This document shows positions 8,011 through 13,551 of a stretch of 13,551 bases of DNA, one piece after another; within the stretch, counting starts at the first letter, position 1, and each line of letters begins with the position of its first letter. The notes beneath the pieces were generated by a model that saw only the letters and a list, made by a program, of their open reading frames with translations, had not been told where the DNA came from and did no database searches. This DNA is from UBA1756 sp045627805 (GTDB taxonomy: Bacteria > Bacteroidota > Bacteroidia > Bacteroidales > WCHB1-69). The stretch is taken from contig JAZQOJ010000029.1 of NCBI GenBank assembly GCA_045627805.1, positions 1 to 13,551 on the forward strand, in the 5' to 3' direction. The translations under genes were made by a program, and so were the position numbers.

Positions 8011-8385
8011 CTACTTGGTCGCTTTCTTCTTGTTAGCAACAGTTTTCTTACGTCCTTTACGGGTACGAGCGTTGTTCTTCGTACTCTGACCACGCAGCGG
8101 CAGACCGATACGGTGACGGATGCCTCTGTAACAACCAATATCCATCAATCGCTTGATGTTCATTTGGATCTCTGATCTCAAGGCGCCTTCGACTTTCATC
8201 TCACCGATGATGCCACGGAGGGCTGCCAACTCGTCATCGTTCCATTCATCAACCTTCTTGTCGTAGCTGATGCCGGCCTGATCCAAAATCTTCTGGGCAG
8301 TGCTTCTGCCGATTCCGTAGATGTAGGTTAATCCTATCTCTCCTCTTTTGTTTTTGGGTAAGTCAATACCCGCAATTCTTGCCAT
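8011..8385 (-). CDS. rpsM: 30S ribosomal protein S13
   Basis: 124 residues, normal for the family. S13 lies in the head of the small subunit, contacts the P-site tRNA and forms bridges to the large subunit. The sequence begins MARIAGIDLPKNKRGEIGLTYIYGIG, with the helix-two-turn-helix region around 20-60. It carries CYRGIRHRIGLPLRGQSTKNNARTRKG (85-111) and a Lys-rich tail. It follows rpmJ by 44 bases and precedes rpsK by 60, the conserved head of the alpha-operon group. Confidence 0.98.
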   Translation of the reverse strand: MARIAGIDLPKNKRGEIGLTYIYGIGRSTAQKILDQAGISYDKKVDEWNDDELAALRGIIGEMKVEGALRSEIQMNIKRLMDIGCYRGIRHRIGLPLRGQSTKNNARTRKGRKKTVANKKKATK

Positions 8386-8429
8386 ATTCTATTATTATTT
8401 TAATTTATTAATTCCGTTGTGTCATTCGA

Positions 8430-8546
8430 TTATCCCTGACGCTGTTTGTACTTGGGATTCTTTTTGTTGATCACGTAAACAACACCGTGTCTTCTAACAA
8501 CGATGCAGTCTTCACTTCTTTTCTTGACTGATACTTTTACTTTCAT
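8430..8546 (-). CDS. rpmJ: 50S ribosomal protein L36 (zinc-free type)
   Basis: A 38-residue gene found by translating the gap between infA and rpsM. It reads MKVKVSVKKRSEDCIVV, then RRHGVVYVINKKNPKYKQRQG and TAA. The start MKV-SVKK and the end NPKYKQRQG identify L36, one of the smallest ribosomal proteins, which binds 23S rRNA. The canonical zinc form has three Cys and one His; here only Cys14 remains and the others are replaced (Arg/Ser, Asn/Lys, Tyr), so zinc binding is not expected. Spacing is 24 bases after infA and 44 before rpsM, which fits the infA-rpmJ-rpsM order of bacterial spc/alpha clusters. Confidence 0.96.
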   Translation of the reverse strand: MKVKVSVKKRSEDCIVVRRHGVVYVINKKNPKYKQRQG

Positions 8547-8570
8547 TGTTTCGATTTATTAATTTCTTAT

Positions 8571-8789
8571 TTATTTATGTCTGAATGTGATACGTCCTTT
8601 GCTCAAATCATAGGGAGACATCTCGACCTGGACCTTGTCGCCGGGCAGAATCTTGATGTAATGCAGGCGCATTTTCCCAGAGATGTGGGCCGTGATGATG
8701 TGACCGTTCTCGAGCTGCACGCGGAACATTGCGTTTCCAAGCGCCTCGATGACCACACCGTCCTGTTCAATTGTTGATTGTTTTGCCAT
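8571..8789 (-). CDS. infA: Translation initiation factor IF-1
   Basis: 72 residues, exactly the family length. IF-1 is a single OB-fold protein that occupies the ribosomal A site during initiation. The sequence MAKQSTIEQDGVVIEALGNAMFRVQLENGH, then HISGKMRLHYIKILPGDKV and YDLSKGRITFRHK, matches the family throughout. The open frame extends upstream to 8954, but that part overlaps map and looks nothing like IF-1. I therefore take the ATG at 8787-8789, which gives the canonical N-terminus. It lies 38 bases after map and 24 before rpmJ. Confidence 0.97.
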   Translation of the reverse strand: MAKQSTIEQDGVVIEALGNAMFRVQLENGHIITAHISGKMRLHYIKILPGDKVQVEMSPYDLSKGRITFRHK

Positions 8790-8827
8790 ATTGTTTCTTA
8801 TTAATTTTGAGCATTTAAGCAATTTCC

Positions 8828-9619
8828 CTACAAACCCAACGCCTCTTCTATGTACTGATAGCTTGAAATAACTTCGGTTTCTCCCTTTGAGTTGACAGCG
8901 ACCATATGCTCGAAATGAGCGGCCGGCTTGCCGTCTGCCGTGCGGGTCGTCCACTCGTCGGCGTCAACGCGGATCTTGCGATTGCCAGCGGCAATCATCG
9001 GCTCCACGCAGAACACCATTCCAGGCCGAATGGGCTCGCCAGTGCCCGGCTTCCCGAAATTGGGAACGTCGGGGGCCTCGTGCATCCTGCGGCCAATGCC
9101 GTGCCCGCACAACTCGCGGATCACTCCGTAGTGATAGGGCTGCACATAACTCTCGACCGCGTGGCTGACATCGCCAATGGTTTTGCCCACTACCGCGTAC
9201 TTGAGAGCGTGCATCAGCGCGCCGCGCGTGCGCTCCACCAGCAGACGTTTCTCCTCGGAAATCTCGCCCACCGCAAAGGTGTATGCGAAATCGCCGTGCC
9301 AGCCGTCGATGGCGGCCACGCAATCAACCGTCACAATGTCGCCATCCTTCAGGACGTCGTTGTTCGGGATGCCGTGCACGATGACATCGTTGACGGACAG
9401 ACAAAGGGTTGCGGGATAGCCCATATAACCCTTGCACGACGGAACCCCGTGGTTGTCACGGATGAACGTCTCCGCCACCTGGTCAAGGTAGAAGAGAGGA
9501 ACGCCAGGCCGTATCAACTTGGCGACCTCACCCAAAGTTTTTCCAACAAGCAAAGAACTTTTCTTAATTGATTCGATATCCGAATCGCTTTTGAGATGTA
9601 CTCGTTTCAATATTCCCAT
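8828..9619 (-). CDS. map: Methionine aminopeptidase, type I
   Basis: 263 residues. This cytosolic dimetal enzyme removes the N-terminal methionine of new proteins with small second residues. By alignment to the E. coli enzyme the metal ligands are all present: Asp99 (TVDC), Asp110 (HGDF), His173 (CGHGIGRRMHEAP), Glu206 (FCVEPMI) and Glu237 (HFEHMV). The substrate-pocket histidines are His82 (VHGIP) and His180 (MHEAP). There is no N-terminal zinc-finger extension and no type II insert, so it is the short type Ia form. Its ATG overlaps the secY stop as TAATG, implying translational coupling. The secY-map-infA order without adk is typical of Bacteroidetes. Confidence 0.97.
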   Translation of the reverse strand: MGILKRVHLKSDSDIESIKKSSLLVGKTLGEVAKLIRPGVPLFYLDQVAETFIRDNHGVPSCKGYMGYPATLCLSVNDVIVHGIPNNDVLKDGDIVTVDCVAAIDGWHGDFAYTFAVGEISEEKRLLVERTRGALMHALKYAVVGKTIGDVSHAVESYVQPYHYGVIRELCGHGIGRRMHEAPDVPNFGKPGTGEPIRPGMVFCVEPMIAAGNRKIRVDADEWTTRTADGKPAAHFEHMVAVNSKGETEVISSYQYIEEALGL

Positions 9620-10977
9620 TAGTAGGCACCTCCCGCGCGACCTTTAATACGACCAGTCTTCGTCAAACCATCATAATGTCTCATCAACAAATGGGATTCA
9701 ATCTGCTGCAACGTATCAAGAACAACGCCGACCATAATCAGCAGTGAAGTACCACCGAAGAATTGTGCGAACTGTTGGTTTACATTAAACAAGGCACCCA
9801 CGATAGCGGGCAACACGGCGACCAGGCCCAAGAATATGGAGCCGGGAAGCGTGATCTTAGACATAATGTCATCAATGAACTGAGCAGTCTGCTTGCCGGG
9901 CTTAACACCGGGGATGAAACCGCCGTTCTTCTTCAGCTCTTCCGAAATCTGGCTGGGATTGATGGTGATAGCCGTGTAGAAATAGGTGAAGAGGATGATC
10001 ATAATGAAGAAAACGATGTTGTATCCCCAACCCTTATAGTCGATGAAACTGTACCAGAAGCCGCCGGCCTGAAGGTTCGACATATTGATGAAGGTGAGGG
10101 GGAGGAACATAATGGCCTGTGCGAAGATGATGGGCATAACGCCAGCCGCGTTGACCTTCAAGGGAAGGAAGTTGCGGGTTCCGCCGTACTGCTTGTTGCC
10201 CACCACTCTCTTGGCGTACTGGATCGGGATGCGACGAGTACCCTGGACGAGGAGGATGCTGAAGCAGATGACGAGCATCAGCACGAGGATTTCAATGATG
10301 AAGATGATGGGTCCGCCGCCGTTGTCGGTGATACGAGAGATGAACTCGTATTTGAGAGCGCTCGGGAAGCGGGCGATGATACCGATCATAATGATGATGG
10401 AGATACCATTGCCGATGCCCTTGTCGGTAATCTTCTCACCGAGCCACATCAGGAACAGGGTGGCGCAGATGAGGAGGATGAAAGAGGTGACGGAGAATGC
10501 CGAGAGGCCAAGGATCTTGGCCTGGAGCATACTCTGAGAGAGCGCGCCGATACCGTACTGGCCTTCGAGGTTGGCGATGTACGCGGGGGCCTGGATGGCT
10601 ACCACGAGGACGGTGAGGTAACGGGTGATCTTGTTGATCTGCTTACGTCCGCTCTCGCCTTCCTTCTGCAAGCGCTGGAAGTAAGGAACCACCAGGGTGA
10701 GCAGCTGGATCACGATGGACGCGGAGATGTAGGGCATAATACCCAGTGCGAAGATGGACGCCTTTGAGAAGGCACCGCCGGAGAAAAGGTCGAGCATACC
10801 GAGCAGACCTTCGCTCGACTGCTTGGAGAATTCAGCCAGTGCGCCGGGATGGACGCCCGGGAGCACGACGTGCGTACCCAAACGATAGATAAGGATGATA
10901 CCTAACGTATAGAGGATTCTCTTACGCAGATCTTCAATCCTGAAGATGTTTTTTATGGTTTCTATAAATCTTTTCAT
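9619..10977 (-). CDS. secY: Preprotein translocase subunit SecY
   Basis: 452 residues with ten hydrophobic segments, the usual SecY topology. SecY is the pore of the SecYEG channel in the inner membrane. Family signatures are LGIMPYISASIVIQLL (78-93) in helix 2, the MWLGEKITDKGIGNGISIII block (177-196) in helix 4, the cytosolic loop with GTRRIPIQYAKR (246-257), and the C-terminal GGTSLLIMVGVVLDT (408-422) followed by a basic tail. The plug region lies around 55-75. It sits 30 bases after rplO and overlaps map by one base. The channel would export, among others, the signal-peptide-bearing giant protein encoded downstream. Confidence 0.98.
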   Translation of the reverse strand: MKRFIETIKNIFRIEDLRKRILYTLGIILIYRLGTHVVLPGVHPGALAEFSKQSSEGLLGMLDLFSGGAFSKASIFALGIMPYISASIVIQLLTLVVPYFQRLQKEGESGRKQINKITRYLTVLVVAIQAPAYIANLEGQYGIGALSQSMLQAKILGLSAFSVTSFILLICATLFLMWLGEKITDKGIGNGISIIIMIGIIARFPSALKYEFISRITDNGGGPIIFIIEILVLMLVICFSILLVQGTRRIPIQYAKRVVGNKQYGGTRNFLPLKVNAAGVMPIIFAQAIMFLPLTFINMSNLQAGGFWYSFIDYKGWGYNIVFFIMIILFTYFYTAITINPSQISEELKKNGGFIPGVKPGKQTAQFIDDIMSKITLPGSIFLGLVAVLPAIVGALFNVNQQFAQFFGGTSLLIMVGVVLDTLQQIESHLLMRHYDGLTKTGRIKGRAGGAY

Positions 10978-11007
10978 TCTGATGTGATTAAAATGTTGCT
11001 ACAAAAT

Positions 11008-11472
11008 TTACTCAGCAACGGGGGCGTTGATCAATTGCACGCTGCCGCCGTTCTTTTCGATAGCATCCTTGGCCGTCTGTGAGAAAGCGTGAGCCACCAC
11101 GGTGAGCTTGCAAGACAATTCGCCCTTACCCAAAATCTTAATCAAATCTTTTTTCTTAACCAAGCCGTTGGCGATCAACACGTCGGGAGTGATCTCTGCG
11201 ATGTTGGTCTTTTCAAAAATGAGCTGCAAAGTACTGATGTTCACTGCGCTGTATTCAACACGGTTGATGTTCTTGAAGCCGCGCTTCGGAAGGATTCTGT
11301 AAATAGGCATCTGACCGCCTTCGAAACCGATCTTACGGCTGTAGCCGGATCTCGACTGGGCACCCTTGTGACCTCTTGTGGAGGTGCCGCCCTTGCCTGA
11401 ACCTTGGCCGCGACCAACTCGTTTGCTTCCCTTTGTTGAATTTTCTGCAGGTTTTAATGTATGTAAATTCAT
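11008..11472 (-). CDS. rplO: 50S ribosomal protein L15
   Basis: 154 residues, close to the usual 145-150. L15 is a late-assembly protein of the large subunit. The Gly/Lys/Arg-rich extended N-terminus (KRVGRGQGSGKGGTSTRGHKG, 18-37) and the segment GFEGGQMPIYRILPKRGFKN (49-68) are diagnostic. The globular C-terminal part contains VLIANGLVKKKDLIKILGKGEL. It lies between rpmD and secY with 30-base spacers on each side, the conserved spc-operon order. Confidence 0.98.
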   Translation of the reverse strand: MNLHTLKPAENSTKGSKRVGRGQGSGKGGTSTRGHKGAQSRSGYSRKIGFEGGQMPIYRILPKRGFKNINRVEYSAVNISTLQLIFEKTNIAEITPDVLIANGLVKKKDLIKILGKGELSCKLTVVAHAFSQTAKDAIEKNGGSVQLINAPVAE

Positions 11473-11502
11473 ATCTTCTCTTTCTAAAAATTAGTTAATC
11501 AA

Positions 11503-11682
11503 TTAAATTTCTTCAACAGTAACAAGGTGTTTTACCTTTTCAACGATACCCAGGATCTGCGGAGTACCATTGTGTTCTACGGTTTGGTGCATTTTCTTCA
11601 AACCTAACGCTTGAAGGGATCTCTTTTGACGCAAAGGACGGTCAATTGAACTTCTTACTTGTGTGATTTTTAGCCTTTTCAT
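11503..11682 (-). CDS. rpmD: 50S ribosomal protein L30
   Basis: A 59-residue gene found by translating the region upstream of rplO. It reads MKRLKITQVRSSIDRPLRQK, then RSLQALGLKKMHQTVEHNGT, and ends with a QILGIVEKVKHLVTVEEI segment. The motifs KITQVRS-I-R and LGLKKM--TVEH, together with the 59-residue length, identify bacterial L30. It lies 30 bases before rplO, as expected. The neighbour normally upstream, rpsE (S5), is absent. Instead there is a non-coding leader with a promoter, so this gene appears to open its transcription unit. Confidence 0.96.
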   Translation of the reverse strand: MKRLKITQVRSSIDRPLRQKRSLQALGLKKMHQTVEHNGTPQILGIVEKVKHLVTVEEI

Positions 11683-11890
11683 CTACTTTATGTATTAAGT
11701 TATTACTAAATTTGATTTATCTTCTTGATTCTTATTCTATTTCTCAATTCCTTTTTGGAAACTTTTTCCCACTCTTTTCCGCCTCACCATTTCTTCTTCC
11801 TTCCCTACTATATCAACATAAACACTTGAAAATAAAAAAGTTACAGCGAAACATTCTACCCTCAACGCACAATGCACCTTTCATTTTTCA
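11683..11890 (-). promoter_or_regulatory. Long AT-rich 5' leader of the rpmD cluster
   Basis: If transcription starts about 7 bases after the -7 box, the message carries a leader of roughly 205 nt before rpmD. It includes a purine-rich middle (GAAGGAAGAAGAAATGG) and an inverted repeat ACTTGAAAA / TTTTCAAGT (11824-11832 and 11885-11893), which could pair across about 52 bases near the 5' end. No known riboswitch or ribosomal-protein leader motif is recognised. No credible gene lies here on either strand. A regulatory role is inferred only from length and position. Confidence 0.35.
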
Positions 11891-11896
11891 AGTTGG

Positions 11897-11927
11897 CAAA
11901 TATACAATTTTTTTTCATTATAACATA
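11897..11927 (-). promoter_or_regulatory. Bacteroidetes promoter driving rpmD-rplQ
   Basis: On the minus strand the -7 box is TATATTTG (11897-11904), a perfect TAnnTTTG. Nineteen bases upstream is TATG (11924-11927), matching three of four bases of the -33 TTTG. The spacing is in the normal range for the Bacteroidetes primary sigma factor. It is the only such -7 match I found between the DUF3592-like gene and rpmD. Confidence 0.7.
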
Positions 11928-11930
11928 AAG

Positions 11931-11958
11931 AGTGCGAAAAAAATCATTTTTCCGCACT
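11931..11958 (-). terminator. Terminator-like hairpin after the DUF3592-like gene
   Basis: AGTGCG (11931-11936) pairs with CGCACT (11953-11958). The stem continues, after one A-C mismatch, with AAAAA/TTTTT around a four-base loop. In the minus direction it is followed by CTCTTTAT, a weak T tract; in the plus direction by TTTT. It starts 53 bases after the stop codon of the upstream gene and directly precedes the rpmD promoter. This would separate the two transcription units. Confidence 0.6.
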
Positions 11959-12011
11959 TTTTATAGGTTTTAGACCTGAAATCGCATCACTTCGCTTCCT
12001 ATGTAAAAATT

Positions 12012-12431
12012 TTATTTCTGTTTTTCCGCATTCCTCCACGACACAATCAGCCGTCCGTCCTCTTCCAAAAGTGTGAACACGAAAGCGCCCCACAACATCA
12101 CGGGAAACAGCATCCACAGCATTGAAAGGAACCAGAAGTCGCCAACGGTGTAAAGGTGTCCCTTCTCGGGCCTCTCTTTCGGGTAGCGCACCCGCACCTT
12201 CTGGAAAGCTTTAGAAGTCTGCTCGCAAACCGTCACGTGGTACTCCTTCATCCCAACATAATAATATAGTGTCAAGTCGGTCTCATAGTAGCGAAGTGCT
12301 TCGCGATCCTCGCAAACGAGCACTCCGTAGGTGAAGTCACTCTTTTGGTACACCACCACGCGCTGAAGGAAATAGAGCGCCATAATGCCGAGAAAGCCGA
12401 TTAGAAACAGCCAGATTCTTGATATTCGCAC
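12012..12431 (-). CDS. Small two-helix membrane protein, DUF3592-like
   Basis: 139 residues, function unknown. A hydrophobic helix at about 6-23 and another at about 99-121 flank a soluble part of some 75 residues. The middle contains YYYVGMKEYHVTV and VRVRYPKERPEKGHLY. This pattern (a Y-V-G-Y strand followed by V-V-Y-P-x-x-P) resembles DUF3592 membrane proteins; the assignment is from memory and moderate. The start is GTG at 12429-12431: an in-frame TAA lies just upstream, and the next ATG (codon 17) would cut away most of the first helix. It follows clpC by 77 bases on the same strand, so the two may be cotranscribed. No promoter box was found in the gap. Confidence 0.65.
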   Translation of the reverse strand: MRISRIWLFLIGFLGIMALYFLQRVVVYQKSDFTYGVLVCEDREALRYYETDLTLYYYVGMKEYHVTVCEQTSKAFQKVRVRYPKERPEKGHLYTVGDFWFLSMLWMLFPVMLWGAFVFTLLEEDGRLIVSWRNAEKQK

Positions 12432-12475
12432 TTTTTTAATGGGAATTGGTTAGTAAAATTGCGGGTAGGAAGCAG

Positions 12476-12500
12476 AGAGGGCGTCGCGACAACGCCCTCT
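12476..12500 (-). terminator. GC-rich hairpin just after clpC
   Basis: AGAGGGCGT (12476-12484) and ACGCCCTCT (12492-12500) form a perfect 9-bp stem with a 7-base loop. It begins 8 bases after the clpC stop. No T tract follows in the minus direction, so it may be a weak or factor-assisted terminator, or an mRNA 3'-end stabiliser that still lets transcription reach the next gene. Confidence 0.45.
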
Positions 12501-12508
12501 TCGTTCGT

Positions 12509-13551
12509 TTATTCCTTTGATTCTTCGTTGGTGAGCAGTCTCTCGGATTTGCGGATGACCAGGTCTTCCAGGACATCGTCGTAGTCAACGACAAGCGTTT
12601 GCGACTGCACGTTCTCGTTCTGCAAAATCTCTTCAGCGAGCAAGTCTTCCACGTGTTTTTGGATGGCACGTTTCAGCGGACGGGCACCGTAATTGGAATC
12701 CCAGCCCTCCTTTGCGAGAAAATCGGTAGCCGCATCGGTAATGGAAACATTGAGGCCCATAACCGCCACACGCTCCATCAACTTCTTGATTTCCAACTTG
12801 ATAATCTTCTTCACATCGTCCAGTTGCAAACTGTTGAAGAACACGATGTCATCGATTCGGTTAAGGAATTCGGGGGGAAACTGGCTTTTGAGAGCACCTT
12901 CCACAATCTTCTGCGCCTTTTTGTCTCTGCCAGCCAAAGTGGCGGAAGTGCTGAAACCAACATCCTGTCCGAAATCCTTCAGTTCGCGCGATCCAACATT
13001 GGAGGTCATAATGATAATCGTGTTCTTGAAGTCCACTTTGCGTCCCATACCGTCGGTCAGCACGCCGTCGTCGAAGACCTGAAGCAGAACATTATACACA
13101 TCGCGGTGCGCCTTTTCCACTTCATCGAGGAGGACGATGGAATAGGGTTTGCGGCGGATTTTTTCCGTCAGCTGGCCGCCCTCTTCATAGCCGACATAAC
13201 CTGGAGGCGCTCCGATAAGGCGCGAAATGGTGTGTTTCTCCATATATTCGCTCATATCAATGCGAACCATCGCGTCGGGAGAGTCGAAAAGATAGGTGGC
13301 CAGCACCTTCGCCAGGTACGTTTTGCCCACACCCGTCGGGCCCAGGAATATAAATGTTCCGATCGGCTTGTTGGGGTCTGAAATTCCGGCGCGGGAGCGG
13401 AGAATTGCTTCCGTCACTTTCTGAACCGCTTCATCCTGCCCGACAAGACGCTTGTGCAGATATTCGTCGAGATGCAGGATCTTTTCCCGTTCGCTTTCCA
13501 TCAGCCGGGAAACCGGAATGCCGGTCCACTTGGCGACGATAGAAGAGATTT
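12509..13551 (-). CDS. clpC: ATP-dependent Clp protease ATP-binding subunit ClpC, C-terminal part
   Basis: Partial: the frame is open to the window edge, so about 346 C-terminal residues are visible and the N-terminal domain and first AAA+ module lie outside. The visible part begins AKWTGIPVSRL, then HKRLVGQDEAV. The second AAA+ module has Walker A GPTGVGKT (13319-13342), the pore loop PPGYVGYEEGG, Walker B SIVLLDEVEKAH, sensor 1 IIIMTSNVGS and the sensor 2 arginine in GARPLKRAI. The DFGQDVGFST segment after sensor 1 contains a VGF tripeptide where ClpC/ClpA proteins carry their ClpP-docking loop; ClpB lacks it. I therefore prefer ClpC over ClpB. It would unfold substrates and feed them to ClpP in the cytosol. 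The ATG at 13499-13501 is internal, not the true start. Confidence 0.9.
   Translation of the reverse strand, partial: ISSIVAKWTGIPVSRLMESEREKILHLDEYLHKRLVGQDEAVQKVTEAILRSRAGISDPNKPIGTFIFLGPTGVGKTYLAKVLATYLFDSPDAMVRIDMSEYMEKHTISRLIGAPPGYVGYEEGGQLTEKIRRKPYSIVLLDEVEKAHRDVYNVLLQVFDDGVLTDGMGRKVDFKNTIIIMTSNVGSRELKDFGQDVGFSTSATLAGRDKKAQKIVEGALKSQFPPEFLNRIDDIVFFNSLQLDDVKKIIKLEIKKLMERVAVMGLNVSITDAATDFLAKEGWDSNYGARPLKRAIQKHVEDLLAEEILQNENVQSQTLVVDYDDVLEDLVIRKSERLLTNEESKE

Noticed and set aside
8790..8954. Upstream extension of the infA frame to 127 residues
   Set aside because: The extra 55 residues overlap the map gene out of frame and do not resemble IF-1; the ATG at 8787-8789 gives the exact canonical protein.
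9763..10767. 334-codon open frame on the plus strand
   Set aside because: It is antisense to secY and very rich in Asp/Glu, as expected from reading the complement of a hydrophobic gene; no family resemblance.
11813..11884. 23-codon minus-strand open frame (MKGALCVEGRMFRCNFFIFKCLC) at the start of the rpmD leader, a possible leader peptide
   Set aside because: Four cysteines in 23 residues are curious, but it has no regulatory codon run, no paired attenuator was found, and a frame this short is expected by chance.
11712..11966. 84-codon plus-strand open frame in the rpmD leader region
   Set aside because: Low-complexity AT-rich translation, it crosses the terminator and promoter signals of the opposite strand, and no family is recognised.
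12436..12669. 77-codon minus-strand frame at the 3' end of clpC
   Set aside because: It lies in another frame of clpC, whose sensor 2 region and C-terminus are clearly coding there.
13499..13501. ATG taken as the start of the clpC gene
   Set aside because: The frame continues upstream to the window edge with ClpC-family sequence (AKWTGIPVSRL), so the gene is truncated by the window.

Overview
The window looks chromosomal and comes from a member of the Bacteroidota, most likely the order Bacteroidales. The support is a type IX secretion sorting domain on a giant secreted protein, perfect Bacteroidetes -7 promoter boxes (TAnnTTTG), AT-rich gene spacers without Shine-Dalgarno sequences, and the order secY-map-infA-rpmJ-rpsM-rpsK-rpsD-rpoA-rplQ with no adk between secY and map. 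All recognised genes lie on the minus strand, so transcription runs from high to low coordinates.

Layout in transcription order. (1) 13551-12509 holds the C-terminal part of a ClpC-type AAA+ unfoldase, cut by the window edge. (2) 12431-12012 is a small two-helix membrane protein with a GTG start that resembles DUF3592. (3) 12011-11683 is an AT-rich gap with a terminator-like hairpin, a good promoter and a leader of about 200 nt. (4) 11682-5301 is an eleven-gene ribosomal/secretion/transcription cluster: rpmD, rplO, secY, map, infA, rpmJ, rpsM, rpsK, rpsD, rpoA, rplQ. It ends in a strong 13-bp terminator. (5) 5300-4831 holds that terminator, a cluster of four perfect short hairpins that looks like a REP-type interspersed element, and the promoter of the next gene. 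(6) 4830-4 encodes a 1608-residue secreted modular protein. It has a signal peptide, twelve adhesion-type domains in the order J-Fn3-GEVED-Fn3-J-Fn3 repeated twice, and a T9SS C-terminal sorting domain.

Functionally, the central cluster supplies ribosomal proteins of both subunits (L30, L15, L36, S13, S11, S4, L17), initiation factor IF-1, the RNA polymerase alpha subunit, the SecY channel and methionine aminopeptidase. This is the usual distal half of the spc operon plus the alpha operon. The spc operon appears interrupted: rpsE and the genes normally upstream of rpmD are missing, and rpmD instead has its own promoter and leader behind a clpC-DUF3592 pair. That break is the most notable organisational feature.

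I found no clearly new enzymatic or defence system. The most interesting items are the operon break with its leader, the near-symmetric architecture of the giant protein, the REP-like hairpin cluster, and an insertion in L17. I saw no tRNA, rRNA, CRISPR array, transposase or phage gene.
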